Source: Gammaproteobacteria bacterium (GTDB taxonomy: Bacteria > Pseudomonadota > Gammaproteobacteria > S012-40). Taken from it: a stretch of 35,756 nt of DNA. Under the pieces are notes generated by a model. It searched no databases. It was not told the origin of the DNA and saw only the letters and a program-made list of their open reading frames with translations. Shown here in pieces: positions 25,107 to 35,756 of this stretch. The stretch covers positions 1-35,756 of the forward strand of contig JAOUHV010000031.1 of the NCBI GenBank assembly GCA_029884425.1. The letters run 5' to 3'. The position numbers and the translations under genes are program-made. Every line of letters starts with the position of its first letter. Within the stretch, counting starts at the first letter, position 1.

Positions 25107-26346
25107 AGCGCAACGCCTCCGCCGGCTGCACGCGCGATGCGCGCCAGGCAGGATAAACCGTCGCCAGCAAACACAGCACAAACGCGGTAGAACTGATGGT
25201 ATAGACATCGGACCAGCGCATTTCCGAAGGCAATTCACTGATGTAATACACTTCCGCACTGAGGAATTGTGTGCCCAACAACTGCTCCAGCGCCGGCACA
25301 ATCGTCGGCACATTCAGCGCCAACAGCACACCGCCGACCGTGCCCAACAGGGTACCTACCACCCCGACCACCGAGCCTTGCACCATAAAAATGCCCATAA
25401 TACTGCCCGGCGAAATACCCAGGGTACGCAAAATCGCAATGTCAGACTGCTTGTCGACCACAGTCATCACCATGGTGGACAGCAAATTAAACGCAGCCAC
25501 TGCCACGATTAAGGTCAGAATCAAACTCATCACGGTTTTTTCCATTTGCACCGCACGGAAAAAATTCGAGTGCTGCCGTGTCCAGTCGCTCACCCAGTAT
25601 TCACCCGACAGGGAATCAATCAAATCCTTCACCACCAGCATTGACTGGAACATGTCCGCCAGTTTCAAGCGCACGCCACTGACTTCTCCCGGCATGCGAA
25701 ACAGCTTGCCGGCATCGTCGATGTGAATCAGTGCCAGGGCACTGTCGTATTCGTACATGCCTGCTTCAAAAATGCCGACCACGGTGAAACGCTTCATGCG
25801 CGGCATAATGCCTGCCGGCGTCACATTGGCCTGGGGCACAATCAGTGTCACCTTGTCACCGCGCATCACCCCCAGCAGACGCGCCAGGTCTTTGCCGAGA
25901 ATAATGCCGAACTCGCCCGGCACCAGACTGTGCAGTTCGCCGTGCACCATTTTTTCGCCCACATCCGACACCTGTGGTTCCTGGGCAGGCAATATGCCGC
26001 GCACCATGCTGGCCTGGACGTGATCGCCGACGCTCAACATGCCTTCCGCTGCGATGAACGGCGCATAACCCACCACTTGCGGATGCTGGGCAGCCAGTTT
26101 GGCGACGTGTTCCCAATCCTTCAGCTGATTGCCATCACCACGAATGGTGGCATGGGCTGTCATGCCCAGGATGCGTTCGCGCAATTCCTTTTCAAAACCA
26201 TTCATCACGGAAATAACCGTGATCAAGGCCGCCACGCCCACGGCCACACCGAGCATGGAGATCAGGCTGATGAAAGAAATAAAGTGATTCCGCCGCTTGG
26301 CGCGGGTATAGCGAAGACCAACAAAAATTTCGAGAGGTTTAAACAT
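25099..26346 (-). CDS. lolC: Lipoprotein-releasing system transmembrane protein (LolC/LolE)
   Basis: A 415-residue protein starting at ATG 26346 ([30 protein letters not shown]), the classic LolC/LolE opening; a longer in-frame extension overlaps the dapC promoter. One N-terminal helix, a large periplasmic domain, and three C-terminal helices ([58 protein letters not shown]) give the four-span MacB-like topology. Only one such gene is present beside lolD, so either a LolF-type homodimer or a distant second subunit is possible. No strong ribosome site is seen. Confidence 0.92.
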   Translation of the reverse strand: MFKPLEIFVGLRYTRAKRRNHFISFISLISMLGVAVGVAALITVISVMNGFEKELRERILGMTAHATIRGDGNQLKDWEHVAKLAAQHPQVVGYAPFIAAEGMLSVGDHVQASMVRGILPAQEPQVSDVGEKMVHGELHSLVPGEFGIILGKDLARLLGVMRGDKVTLIVPQANVTPAGIMPRMKRFTVVGIFEAGMYEYDSALALIHIDDAGKLFRMPGEVSGVRLKLADMFQSMLVVKDLIDSLSGEYWVSDWTRQHSNFFRAVQMEKTVMSLILTLIVAVAAFNLLSTMVMTVVDKQSDIAILRTLGISPGSIMGIFMVQGSVVGVVGTLLGTVGGVLLALNVPTIVPALEQLLGTQFLSAEVYYISELPSEMRWSDVYTISSTAFVLCLLATVYPAWRASRVQPAEALRYE

Positions 26347-26423
26347 GCCGCAAATTAAATCACAAAAACAGCGACTTGTCCCTGTCCAAACCATTGGCGG
26401 TAGAACTTAGCATTCCCCTTGGT

Positions 26424-26429
26424 TATACT
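26424..26429 (+). promoter_or_regulatory. Candidate -10 box for dapC
   Basis: TATACT lies 37 bases upstream of the dapC ATG in the divergent lolC-dapC gap. A matching -35 is not convincing at 16-18 bases upstream. Confidence 0.3.
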
Positions 26430-26465
26430 ACGCGCCCTGGCGCTTTCCTCACATCTATAGATGGC

Positions 26466-27653
26466 ATGAACCCGAATTTACGCAAACTACAGCCCTATCC
26501 GTTTGAAAAACTGGCCAAACTCAAGGCGGGCATCACGCCGCCACAGTCGCTGGAACACATTGCGTTGTCCATTGGTGAACCCAAACACCCGGCGCCCGCA
26601 TTCGTCAAACAGGCATTTGCCGACCACATGGACGGTTTCTCTGGCTATCCATTAACCAAAGGCAGTGTCGAATTACGCCAATCCATCGCCCGTTGGATAG
26701 AGCGCCGCTTTGCCGCCCGCACCGACGTGGAAACCCAGATCATCCCGGTCAACGGCACCCGCGAAGCGCTGTTTGCCTTTGCGCAGGCGATCATCGACCC
26801 CACGCCAGACGCGCTGGTGATCAGCCCTAACCCGTTTTACCAGATTTACGAAGGTGCGGCGTTTTTGTCCGGCGCTGAACCCTGGTTCATGAACACCACG
26901 GCAGACACCGGCTACCTGCCCGATTTTTCTGCAGTGCCGGAATCAGTTTGGCAGCGCTGTCAGTTGATCTACGTTTGTTCACCGGGCAATCCTACCGGTG
27001 CAGTAATTCCTGAAGCACAACTGCTGCAATTGATCGAACTGGCAGACAAGTACGATTTTGTCATCGCCTCCGACGAATGTTATTCCGAACTTTATCCCGA
27101 TGAAGCCAATCCGCCGCTGGGCTTGCTGCAGGTTTGCGCCAAAATCGGTCGTAACGACTTCAAACGCTGCGTGGTATTTCACAGTCTGTCCAAACGCTCC
27201 AACCTGCCGGGCATGCGCTCTGGATTTGTGGCTGGCGATACGGACGTGCTCGCGCAATTTTTGCGTTACCGCACTTATCACGGCTGCGCCATGCCACCGC
27301 CGGCACAAATCGCCAGCACCGTCGCCTGGAATGACGAAACACACGTATTGGAAAATCGCGAGCTGTATCGCATCAAATTCGATGCAGTGCTGAAGATTCT
27401 GTCGCCCGTCATGGATGTCAAACAGCCTGATGCCGGTTTTTATTTGTGGGCGAAAACCACTATCGACGACACACTGTTCACCCAACAATTATTTGCCCAA
27501 CAAAATGTCACCGTACTGCCCGGCAGTTATCTGTCACGCGAAGCGCACGGCATCAATCCCGGCGCCAATCATGTCCGCATGGCATTGGTTGCCACGCTGG
27601 ATGAATGCGTAACCGCCGCCAAACGCATTCGCCAATTTATCGAATCCCTTTAA
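26466..27653 (+). CDS. dapC: Succinyldiaminopimelate aminotransferase
   Basis: A 395-residue fold-type I PLP enzyme starting at ATG 26466 (MNPNLRKLQPYPFEKL), which matches the DapC family opening; the longer frame upstream crosses the promoter region. Key features are ALSIGEPKHPAP, VNGTREALFAFAQA, SPGNPTGAVIP, SDECYSELYPDE and the Schiff-base lysine in SLSKRSNLPG (Lys243). It converts N-succinyl-2-amino-6-ketopimelate to N-succinyl-L,L-diaminopimelate. It heads the dapC-dapD-yffB-like-dapE cluster, which supports DapC over other class I aminotransferases. Confidence 0.9.
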   Translation: MNPNLRKLQPYPFEKLAKLKAGITPPQSLEHIALSIGEPKHPAPAFVKQAFADHMDGFSGYPLTKGSVELRQSIARWIERRFAARTDVETQIIPVNGTREALFAFAQAIIDPTPDALVISPNPFYQIYEGAAFLSGAEPWFMNTTADTGYLPDFSAVPESVWQRCQLIYVCSPGNPTGAVIPEAQLLQLIELADKYDFVIASDECYSELYPDEANPPLGLLQVCAKIGRNDFKRCVVFHSLSKRSNLPGMRSGFVAGDTDVLAQFLRYRTYHGCAMPPPAQIASTVAWNDETHVLENRELYRIKFDAVLKILSPVMDVKQPDAGFYLWAKTTIDDTLFTQQLFAQQNVTVLPGSYLSREAHGINPGANHVRMALVATLDECVTAAKRIRQFIESL

Positions 27654-27677
27654 ATTTTTTGAACTGGAGAAACACCC

Positions 27678-28502
27678 ATGAGCAACTTACAGAGCATTAT
27701 CGAAGAAGCCTTTGAGCGCCGCGCTGACATCACGCCGATGACCGTTGACGCGCAAACCAAAAGCGCCATCAAAGAAGCCATCAACCTGATCGACAGCGGC
27801 GCAGCGCGCGTTGCCGAAAAGAAAAATGGCGACTGGGTTGTCAACGAGTGGCTGAAAAAAGCCGTACTGCTGTCATTCCGTATCGAAGACAACAAAGTCA
27901 TCGACGGCGGTTTCTCCAAGTTTTACGACAAGGTTGAAACCAAATTCAATCACATGGATTCACGCGCGTTCGCTGAAAGTGGCATTCGCGTTGTGCCACC
28001 TGCCACTGTACGCAAAGGCGCCTACATCGCTCCCAACACCGTACTGATGCCTTCCTACGTTAACATCGGTGCCTACGTCGACAGCGGCACCATGGTTGAC
28101 ACCTGGGCAACGGTTGGTTCCTGCGCACAAATCGGTAAAAACGTGCACTTGTCTGGCGGCGTTGGTATCGGTGGCGTACTTGAGCCTCTGCAGGCTGCGC
28201 CTACCATCATCGAAGACAACTGCTTCATCGGCGCACGCTCTGAAGTTGTTGAAGGCGTGATCGTTGAAGAAGGCTCGGTTATTTCCATGGGCGTGTACAT
28301 CGGCAAGTCCACCAAGATTTACAACCGCGAAACTGGCGAAGTGACTTACGGTCGCATTCCTGCCGGCTCCGTGGTGGTTTCTGGCAACCTGCCTTCCAAA
28401 GACGGCAAATACTCACTGTACTGTGCAGTCATCGTCAAACAGGTAGATGCCAAGACTCGCGCTAAAGTTGGTATCAACGAACTGTTGCGCAACATCGACT
28501 AA
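27678..28502 (+). CDS. dapD: Tetrahydrodipicolinate N-succinyltransferase
   Basis: A 274-residue protein starting at ATG 27678 with a GGAG site. The left-handed beta-helix hexapeptide repeats are clear ([53 protein letters not shown]). It ends with INELLRNID. It uses succinyl-CoA to open and succinylate tetrahydrodipicolinate in lysine/DAP synthesis. The gap from dapC is 24 bp. Confidence 0.96.
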   Translation: MSNLQSIIEEAFERRADITPMTVDAQTKSAIKEAINLIDSGAARVAEKKNGDWVVNEWLKKAVLLSFRIEDNKVIDGGFSKFYDKVETKFNHMDSRAFAESGIRVVPPATVRKGAYIAPNTVLMPSYVNIGAYVDSGTMVDTWATVGSCAQIGKNVHLSGGVGIGGVLEPLQAAPTIIEDNCFIGARSEVVEGVIVEEGSVISMGVYIGKSTKIYNRETGEVTYGRIPAGSVVVSGNLPSKDGKYSLYCAVIVKQVDAKTRAKVGINELLRNID

Positions 28503-28503
28503 G

Positions 28504-28848
28504 ATGGTCACCATTTACGGCATTAAAAACTGCGACACCATGAAAAAAGCCATGCAATGGCTGACCGATCATGGTGTCGAGTTTCAGTTTCACGATGTGC
28601 GTAAAGATGGTCTGACCGACAACACCCTCCTGGCCTGGGAAAAAGAACTGGGCTGGGAGATGTTGCTCAACACTCGCGGCATGTTGTGGCGCAAAGTAGA
28701 TCAAGCGACCCGCGACAACATCCATCGCGACAGCGCCATTGCATTGATGCGCGACAATCCCGGCATCATCAAGCGTCCAGTGTTAGATCTGGGCAACAAA
28801 CGCATCGTTGGCTTCAGTGCCGACGGTTACGCCACTCTTTTTTCCTAA
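28504..28848 (+). CDS. ArsC/Spx-family thioredoxin-fold protein (YffB-like)
   Basis: A 114-residue protein starting at ATG 28504, one base after the dapD stop; the longer in-frame extension is inside dapD. YGIKNCDTMKKAMQWLTDHG carries the single cysteine of the ArsC/YffB family. HDVRKDGL and DNPGIIKRPVLDLG match the rest. A canonical arsenate reductase role is unlikely because the typical CX5R P-loop of ArsC is absent in this subfamily. yffB often precedes dapE in gammaproteobacteria; its substrate is unknown. Confidence 0.85.
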   Translation: MVTIYGIKNCDTMKKAMQWLTDHGVEFQFHDVRKDGLTDNTLLAWEKELGWEMLLNTRGMLWRKVDQATRDNIHRDSAIALMRDNPGIIKRPVLDLGNKRIVGFSADGYATLFS

Positions 28849-28853
28849 TTTGA

Positions 28854-29990
<1,137 letters not shown>

Positions 29991-30058
29991 TCCAGCAAAG
30001 TTTTTCGTGAAAGCATTTCGAACCATAAATACCGCATAAATTTCGATAAAAAGAACAC

Positions 30059-30087
30059 AACTTCGTTAACTTTGTTACGAAGTTTTT
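30059..30087 (+). terminator. Hairpin terminator after dapE
   Basis: Arms AACTTCGT (30059-30066) and ACGAAGTT (30077-30084) pair, and the inner AAC/GTT extends the stem past one bulged T to a TTT loop. The stem runs into a T-tract (30083-30087). It separates the dap cluster from the A+T-rich signalling operon. An operator role for the same palindrome cannot be excluded. Confidence 0.65.
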
Positions 30088-30152
30088 ACACCATCCACTG
30101 ATATACGCCTTGGAACTCTCCGATATAACAGAAGATTCTTGAGGCGTTGAAC

Positions 30153-33100
30153 ATGGACTCCAACATCCTAACCCAAAGTTATGATTTCAAATTAGTTGCA
30201 CTTTCATTCGTAATTGCAGCATTAACGTCGTTTGCGGCCATTCGGTTTTATCTGGTCATACAGCAATCCTCATCCAACAGAAAAACCTGGATAAATGCCG
30301 GCGCATTCACCCTGGGCACAGGCATATGGGGCATGCATTTTATTGGCATGATGGCATTAAAGCTGCCAGTTAACGTTGAATACAACGCCCTTGAGACACT
30401 GTTATCACTCGCAGCTGCACTCATCATTTCCAGAATAGCGCTCAGTCAATCCATTGAGAAAAGAATCAGCGCAAAAAACATTTTTGTCGCCGCAATCATG
30501 GCAAGCGGAATCAGTTCAATGCATTACCTCGGCATGGCTGCCATGCAGCTTCCCGCATCCATGCACCATGACAAATTTCTGGTCACGCTATCTGTCATCA
30601 TTGCATTCGTTGCCAGCCTGGCGGCACTGCGGATACTGGCACACTTATCAGAAAACCGATATCAACAATCTACCTATCAGTATGTGGCAGCATTTGTCAT
30701 GGCCATTGCCATTTGCGGCATGCATTACACTGGCATGGCCGCATTAACATTACATGCAGTCGAGCAGAAAGGGCTTAATGATATTCTTCATTTAAGCAAT
30801 GACACCATTGCCCTCATAACAGGCATGATATCAGTAATCATCTCATCACTGGGGATATACGCCACTAGGGAAGCAAGTAGGATCTCAACAAAGGCAAGAT
30901 TCAATTTTCTTTCGGTATCTATGATAATCATTTCAGCGATATCGATCTTTATCACGCTTACACTGGTCTATAACGCCCTGCTAAATATCGAAAAGGATAG
31001 ACTACAGTCTGAAGTCCTAGGCAAGGCACAATTCTTATCTTCCGTTGCACGCTTTGATGCCGAAAATAGCCAGCAAGATCACCCTCTGGGGGCGTTTGGC
31101 GCCACAATATCCCAATTCATTGAGAGTCGAAATGGGGTTGTTTCAGATGAATCACACACAAAATACACCTTGGTTGAAAAAGTCGATGGCAACATAAAAA
31201 TCATCTACAGCGACGATACCGATTTAAAGAATATAGACCAGGAAACCATCAACCAATTCACTCAATTCATGGATATTTCCTCAGGAAAAAGCAGTACACA
31301 TGAAGACATCCACCCAGTAACTGGAAACAACACCATCTATATTTACAAAAACATTCCAGAAATTAATTCCACATTAATCGCTTCATACAACAGTGATGCG
31401 CTATTAAATTCATTCTTATTTACCGCCACTGTATCAATTATTTGCGCCACACTCCTTATTATATTTTCCACAGGATTGTTCAATGGGGTAACATCGCCAA
31501 TAATTGACAATTTGAATTCAGAGATTGAGAAGAAGAATAATTTTCAACGAGAAATAGAGCACATTAACAACCAGCTTGAATTACGCATATCCGAAAGAAC
31601 CAACGATCTTAGGAATGCACTTAGCCAGGTTCAGATAGCCAATCGGTCGAAGTCAGAATTCCTGGCCAATATGAGCCATGAAATACGGACACCGATGAAT
31701 GGCCTTATCGGCATGCTGGAGCTTTTATCAGAAACAAGTCTTCAGAATGAACAACGTGATTTTGTCAAGACCGCATCTTCTTCAGCACTTTCGCTTCTTG
31801 TAATTCTTAACGATGTCCTTGATTTATCAAAGATAGAAGCTGGAAAAATAGATCTTGAATGCGTGGAATTTAATCTTAGAGATTCCATTGAAGATATTAC
31901 AGACCTCATGGCCTCCCAAGCACATAAGAAGGGACTTGAATTAACATGCTACACATCATCAAATGTACCTGAATTTGTCAAAGGCGACAGCACCAGACTA
32001 AAACAAATAATATCTAATCTTATCGGCAATGCCATTAAATTTACTGAAAAGGGTGAAGTTTCTGTCAAGGCATCTCTCCAAGAACAATCAGAAAACGATA
32101 TAGTTCTTCTGGTTGAAGTTTCAGACACTGGAAAAGGGATTTCAGAAGATAAACAAAAAATAATATTTGACGCGTTCGCACAGGAAGATGGCTCCACCAC
32201 AAGGAAATTCGGTGGCACTGGGTTAGGATTATCCATATCTAAACAACTTTGCAACCTTATGGGCGGAGATATCCTCGTTGAATCATCGCCAGGTTACGGT
32301 AGCCGTTTTCATTTCACCATAAAACTAATAAAAAGCAAAAGGACCAATGATTCCATCGCCGATTTTGAGGTTACTCAAAAAACGCCAATTCTTGTTGTAG
32401 ACGATAACAAAACCAATCTATCTCTTATATCAACCCACTTGGCACGCTGGGGATTTCCTCATAACTGCGTAACGAATGGACGAGATGCCATAGATGAACT
32501 AATCAAAGCTGCTGAAACCCACTTACCATACAAAATTGTCCTCATGGATGTTGCCATGCCTGACCTTGACGGATTAGAGACTAGCAGACTAATTAAATCA
32601 GATCCAAGAATAATGGAAACTAGAATAATTGTTCTCAGCTCATCAACAGAAACTCTTGAAATAAAGAAGTCAAATCTTATAGGTGTACACGAATTTATAA
32701 CAAAGCCTGTTAGAAGAAATATTTTATTAAACACAATTTTCAACACCCTAGAAAACCACAAAACATCAGGGCCAAACATCCAAACAGAGACACCCGAGAT
32801 TAACAACTCAGAGATAACTATATTGATTGCCGAAGATAATTCAATAAATCAAAAAGTAATATCTACAATGTTAATAAAGCAAAGAATATCCTTTGATATA
32901 GCCAATAATGGACTAGAAGCAGTAAAATTGGCCAAAAATAGAAATTATCACGCCATATTTATGGATTGCCAAATGCCGATCATGGACGGATATACCGCGA
33001 CAAGAGAAATACGGAATTCTGAAAAGAATAGAAATATCATCATTGCCATGACAGCCAATGCAATGAAAGGTGATAGAGAGAAATGCCTTGATTCTGGCAT

Positions 33101-33197
33101 GGACGACTACATTTCAAAACCAGTCAGATACGATCAGGTAACTACTATTTTGAAGAAATGGATAAAAAATTACAGTCCACTAAAAATGGCAGGGTAA
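30153..33197 (+). CDS. MHYT-domain hybrid sensor histidine kinase with two receiver domains
   Basis: A 1014-residue protein; ATG 30153 has GAGG eight bases upstream. Residues 1-245 form a seven-helix MHYT sensor with the motif repeated as GMHFIGM, SMHYLGM and GMHYTGM, suggested in the literature to bind metal or gas. A second membrane pair (about 255-275 and 425-445) frames an extracytoplasmic domain of about 150 residues of unrecognised type. A coiled coil leads to HisKA with phospho-acceptor His509 ([12 protein letters not shown]) and an HATPase domain ([12 protein letters not shown]). Two receivers follow with Asp799 and Asp938. It should feed the Hpt and REC-EAL proteins encoded directly downstream. 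The 3' half is much more A+T-rich than the MHYT part. Confidence 0.9.
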   Translation: MDSNILTQSYDFKLVALSFVIAALTSFAAIRFYLVIQQSSSNRKTWINAGAFTLGTGIWGMHFIGMMALKLPVNVEYNALETLLSLAAALIISRIALSQSIEKRISAKNIFVAAIMASGISSMHYLGMAAMQLPASMHHDKFLVTLSVIIAFVASLAALRILAHLSENRYQQSTYQYVAAFVMAIAICGMHYTGMAALTLHAVEQKGLNDILHLSNDTIALITGMISVIISSLGIYATREASRISTKARFNFLSVSMIIISAISIFITLTLVYNALLNIEKDRLQSEVLGKAQFLSSVARFDAENSQQDHPLGAFGATISQFIESRNGVVSDESHTKYTLVEKVDGNIKIIYSDDTDLKNIDQETINQFTQFMDISSGKSSTHEDIHPVTGNNTIYIYKNIPEINSTLIASYNSDALLNSFLFTATVSIICATLLIIFSTGLFNGVTSPIIDNLNSEIEKKNNFQREIEHINNQLELRISERTNDLRNALSQVQIANRSKSEFLANMSHEIRTPMNGLIGMLELLSETSLQNEQRDFVKTASSSALSLLVILNDVLDLSKIEAGKIDLECVEFNLRDSIEDITDLMASQAHKKGLELTCYTSSNVPEFVKGDSTRLKQIISNLIGNAIKFTEKGEVSVKASLQEQSENDIVLLVEVSDTGKGISEDKQKIIFDAFAQEDGSTTRKFGGTGLGLSISKQLCNLMGGDILVESSPGYGSRFHFTIKLIKSKRTNDSIADFEVTQKTPILVVDDNKTNLSLISTHLARWGFPHNCVTNGRDAIDELIKAAETHLPYKIVLMDVAMPDLDGLETSRLIKSDPRIMETRIIVLSSSTETLEIKKSNLIGVHEFITKPVRRNILLNTIFNTLENHKTSGPNIQTETPEINNSEITILIAEDNSINQKVISTMLIKQRISFDIANNGLEAVKLAKNRNYHAIFMDCQMPIMDGYTATREIRNSEKNRNIIIAMTANAMKGDREKCLDSGMDDYISKPVRYDQVTTILKKWIKNYSPLKMAG

Positions 33198-33201
33198 AAC
33201 A

Positions 33202-33546
33202 ATGTCAGATAGCGACGTAATCAACACAGAAATATATCATGAATTGCTTTCCATTATGGGAAACGAGGTTCATGATCTGTACAATGAATTCAAAAACAAT
33301 ACTCCACATATCATTCAGGATCTCAGTAAATATATTGCTGATAACGACTCCGACAATTCTGCCGCCAGCGCCCACCTATTAAAAAGCAGCAGCAGTAACT
33401 TGGGAATAATTCAAGTTGCAAGAGTGTGCGCAGACCTTGAATCACTTTCTAAAAAGAATGATTTACAATCTGCAAAAAACAAAATTACAGACCTTCAGTA
33501 TGAGTTTAACCGCTTTCTATCACACCAATTTGACATTGCTTGTTAG
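33202..33546 (+). CDS. Stand-alone Hpt phosphotransfer protein
   Basis: A 114-residue all-helical protein 4 bp after the kinase gene. AHLLKSSSSNLG carries the phospho-accepting His58 in the HxLKSSSxxLG signature of histidine phosphotransfer domains. It likely moves phosphate from a kinase receiver to the downstream REC-EAL regulator. AGGG lies upstream of ATG 33202. The kinase lacks its own C-terminal Hpt, which agrees with a separate Hpt completing the relay. Confidence 0.88.
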   Translation: MSDSDVINTEIYHELLSIMGNEVHDLYNEFKNNTPHIIQDLSKYIADNDSDNSAASAHLLKSSSSNLGIIQVARVCADLESLSKKNDLQSAKNKITDLQYEFNRFLSHQFDIAC

Positions 33547-33555
33547 AGTCCAATT

Positions 33556-35628
33556 ATGACACAGAAAAATATAACACTACTCATTGTTGATGATGACAAT
33601 ATTACAAGAAAACTTGTAACAAAATCCCTTTCAAAAGACGGATTTAATGTAATTGATGCAGCAGATGGCCAGACTGCAATTCATATTTGCAAAGAAAAAT
33701 GCCCAGACTTAGTAATTTTAGATGTAATGATGCCAAAAATGGATGGTTACACCACATGCAGATTAATTAGAGAATTTGCGGACGACGCCAGCCTTCCCAT
33801 TGTCATGCTAACTGGATCAAACGATGTTGAGTCAGTCGAAAAAGCCTATCAGGCTGGTGCCACTGACTTTATAACAAAACCAGTACAATGGACACTACTC
33901 AGCCAACGCGTAAAATATGCGATCCGAAATAGAGACATGAAAAAGGAAATAATAGTCTCACAAATAAAGAATCAACAAGCACAAAAACTGGCTAAGCTAG
34001 GATATATAGAAATAACCGACGACAAAAGAATAACATTTTCTAACGAAACAATAGAAATACTTGGAATTGAATCCAATGAATCATCTCTTTCCGAATTCAT
34101 TGACTCACTTTGCAATGATGACAAATCATCTGCAATGTCTACCATTGAAAATTCAATAAATAATAAAAAAGGATACATGACAGAATTCAGAATGATTATA
34201 AATAACCAAGAATCTTTCTTACTTAGCAACACAGAATATGTTATAGACAACTATACAAACGCAGGAAAATTAATTGGAACCATACAGGACATTACACAAT
34301 ACAAGGAAGTGTCAAAAAGACTCGATTATCAATTACGCTATGATAGCCTGACTGATCTACCAAACAGAAACTCGTTTAACAAGCACCTGTCTTCAGAAAT
34401 AGATAATGCATCCAAGAATGAGAAATTGCTTTCAGTTCTTCTCATATCTATTGATGAGTTCAAAAAGATAATAGAATCTTTTGGACATGAGAACTGCGAC
34501 AACATAATTCACACAATGTCAGACATTTTAAAGTCTATTTCTGAAAAGAATATTTTTATAAGCAGATTCTCAAGCGAATCATTTGCAATTATTGCAAGCA
34601 ACATAAGTCATATAGACAGCATTGATTCGCTATCAGAAAATATTTTAAAATCACTATCAAATAAAGATTACATGATTAACGAATCACCATTCCATATCAC
34701 CATTAGCATAGGTATTTCTGTCTATCCTCTAGAATCGGACTCTGAATCTGAACTTATGAGAGGAGCTGAAGTCGCCCTTCAGTATTCAAAACAAAATGGT
34801 GGAAATCAAGCTAACTACGTAACCAGCGAAATGAACAAAAGGAACCATGAAAAGTTCCAACTTGAAAAAGATCTTCGGGTAGCTTACGAAAAAAAACAAT
34901 TCGAGCTTTACTATCAACCAAAAATATGCTCTAAAACAGAACGAATTGTAGGTGCTGAAGCCCTTATACGCTGGCATCATCCTCAACGAGGACTAATTTT
35001 TCCGGACGTATTTATCGGTCTAGCTGAAGAAATTGGTCTTATATCAGACATAGGCTGCTGGGTTCTACGACAAGCCGCATCACAAGCAAAATACTGGTCT
35101 GACTCAGGCCTTGGTGATTTTGTTATTGGTGTAAATATGTCAAGCATTCAGTTCGCAGACCCGGATCTTCTGGAAAAACTTGAAATAATTGTTGAAGACA
35201 CAAAAATCTCTCCAAATCTTATCGACATAGAAGTAACAGAAAGTATTGCCATAAATAACTTTGAGGATATTCATGAAATCCTTACCGCCATTCAAAGCAT
35301 GGGGTTCCATACGGCTATGGATGACTTTGGAACTGGATACTCATCGCTAAGCTACTTGCAAAAGTTGCCATTGAATTCACTAAAAATAGACCGCGCATTT
35401 ATTAAAGACATAGGGAAAAACGGAGAAAATGGCGATATCGCATCTGCAATACTAGCGATGGCTCACAGTCTAGGATTAGAGGTTGTGGCCGAAGGCGTTG
35501 AAACGCTAGACCAACTTAACTTCCTTAGGAAACAACAATGCGACATTATTCAAGGCTATTACTACAGCAAACCTATCCCTGCTAGAGAGTTTGAAATATT
35601 CGCCCAAAAAATGCGCACGGCAGCATAG
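33556..35628 (+). CDS. Response regulator with PAS-like, degenerate GGDEF and EAL domains (c-di-GMP phosphodiesterase)
   Basis: A 690-residue protein starting 9 bp after the Hpt gene. The receiver (1-125) has DDDN and phospho-acceptor Asp56 (ILDVMMPKMDGY) and TKPVQW. A PAS-like segment follows (about 135-255, ending DITQYKEVSKRLDYQLRYDSLTDLPNR). The GGDEF active-site motif is replaced by SSESF at 339-343, so cyclase activity is unlikely. The EAL domain keeps EAL at 468-470, NMSSIQF, the ExTES-type Glu and DDFGTGYSS (Asp589-Asp590), so it should hydrolyse c-di-GMP. Phosphorylation through the upstream kinase/Hpt probably controls it. The gene is strongly A+T-rich with many AGA/ATA codons, unlike the chromosomal core. 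Confidence 0.92.
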   Translation: MTQKNITLLIVDDDNITRKLVTKSLSKDGFNVIDAADGQTAIHICKEKCPDLVILDVMMPKMDGYTTCRLIREFADDASLPIVMLTGSNDVESVEKAYQAGATDFITKPVQWTLLSQRVKYAIRNRDMKKEIIVSQIKNQQAQKLAKLGYIEITDDKRITFSNETIEILGIESNESSLSEFIDSLCNDDKSSAMSTIENSINNKKGYMTEFRMIINNQESFLLSNTEYVIDNYTNAGKLIGTIQDITQYKEVSKRLDYQLRYDSLTDLPNRNSFNKHLSSEIDNASKNEKLLSVLLISIDEFKKIIESFGHENCDNIIHTMSDILKSISEKNIFISRFSSESFAIIASNISHIDSIDSLSENILKSLSNKDYMINESPFHITISIGISVYPLESDSESELMRGAEVALQYSKQNGGNQANYVTSEMNKRNHEKFQLEKDLRVAYEKKQFELYYQPKICSKTERIVGAEALIRWHHPQRGLIFPDVFIGLAEEIGLISDIGCWVLRQAASQAKYWSDSGLGDFVIGVNMSSIQFADPDLLEKLEIIVEDTKISPNLIDIEVTESIAINNFEDIHEILTAIQSMGFHTAMDDFGTGYSSLSYLQKLPLNSLKIDRAFIKDIGKNGENGDIASAILAMAHSLGLEVVAEGVETLDQLNFLRKQQCDIIQGYYYSKPIPAREFEIFAQKMRTAA

Positions 35629-35683
35629 ATAAGATGGAGTTTCAAAAAATCACAAAAAAATTGCAGAAACTAATACATTTCAA

Positions 35684-35756
35684 GAGGGTGTTCAAAATTC
35701 TGTGTCAGTTATCAATCAAAGCGCCAAGTGACCATCCAATCGTCCCTCAAAATGAA
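35684..35756 (+). mobile_element. Left end of an IS256-family element (continues past the window)
   Basis: GAGGGTGTTCAAAATTCTGTG followed by TCAGTT is typical of the left terminal inverted repeat of IS256/Mutator-family insertion sequences. It shares AATTCTGTGT in the same register with the inverted right end at 5924-5948. The following about 45 bases would be the short leader before the transposase gene, which is not reached. The 56 bases before it (from 35629) hold no gene. Confidence 0.6.

Overview
The window looks like chromosome from a gammaproteobacterium with a moderately GC-rich core. The evidence is a Gram-negative envelope cluster (lolC-lolD-comEC-exbB-exbD-msbA-waaA-like-lpxK-ycaR-kdsB, all on the minus strand), a succinylase-type lysine/diaminopimelate cluster (dapC-dapD-yffB-like-dapE), rlmG, and a YaiL/DUF2058 gene. 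The order or genus cannot be fixed from sequence reading alone. No rRNA, tRNA or CRISPR array was found.

Layout. (1) 1-3938: a large cell-surface/outer-membrane protein (DUF11-like and Cna-B/SdrD-like repeats, then a beta-barrel), cut by the window edge and split by a one-base frameshift near 1625. (2) 3972-5809: a tautomerase-family isomerase, the 23S rRNA methyltransferase gene rlmG and a GIY-YIG protein. (3) 5841-10977: an accessory island. It starts with a fragment of an IS256-family transposase and its terminal repeat, followed by a 1179-residue SIR2-domain protein of the anti-phage type, an unrecognised 48-codon ORF and a Fic-domain protein with a palindromic operator upstream. (4) 11148-16125: a DUF2058 gene, then a DUF5666 lipoprotein / DUF6502 / DUF5666 lipoprotein / small hypothetical module preceded by two tandem palindromes. 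(5) 16122-26346: ten genes on the minus strand for lipoprotein export, DNA uptake, energised transport and lipid A-Kdo assembly, tightly packed and many overlapping. (6) 26466-29990: the lysine/DAP cluster, closed by a hairpin terminator. (7) 30153-35628: an A+T-rich three-gene signalling operon: an MHYT hybrid histidine kinase with two receiver domains, a separate Hpt protein, and a response regulator with a degenerate GGDEF and an intact EAL domain. (8) From 35684: the left end of an IS256-family element that continues beyond the window.

How the parts fit. Region 5 supplies MsbA, LpxK and KdsB (lipid A flipping, 4'-phosphorylation and CMP-Kdo synthesis), with LolCD exporting lipoproteins. 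The two DUF5666 lipoproteins of region 4 are possible Lol clients. Region 7 reads as a phosphorelay (kinase to receiver to Hpt to REC-EAL) that would lower cyclic-di-GMP. Region 3 is the most likely defence locus. The DUF5666/DUF6502 module is the most likely undescribed system.
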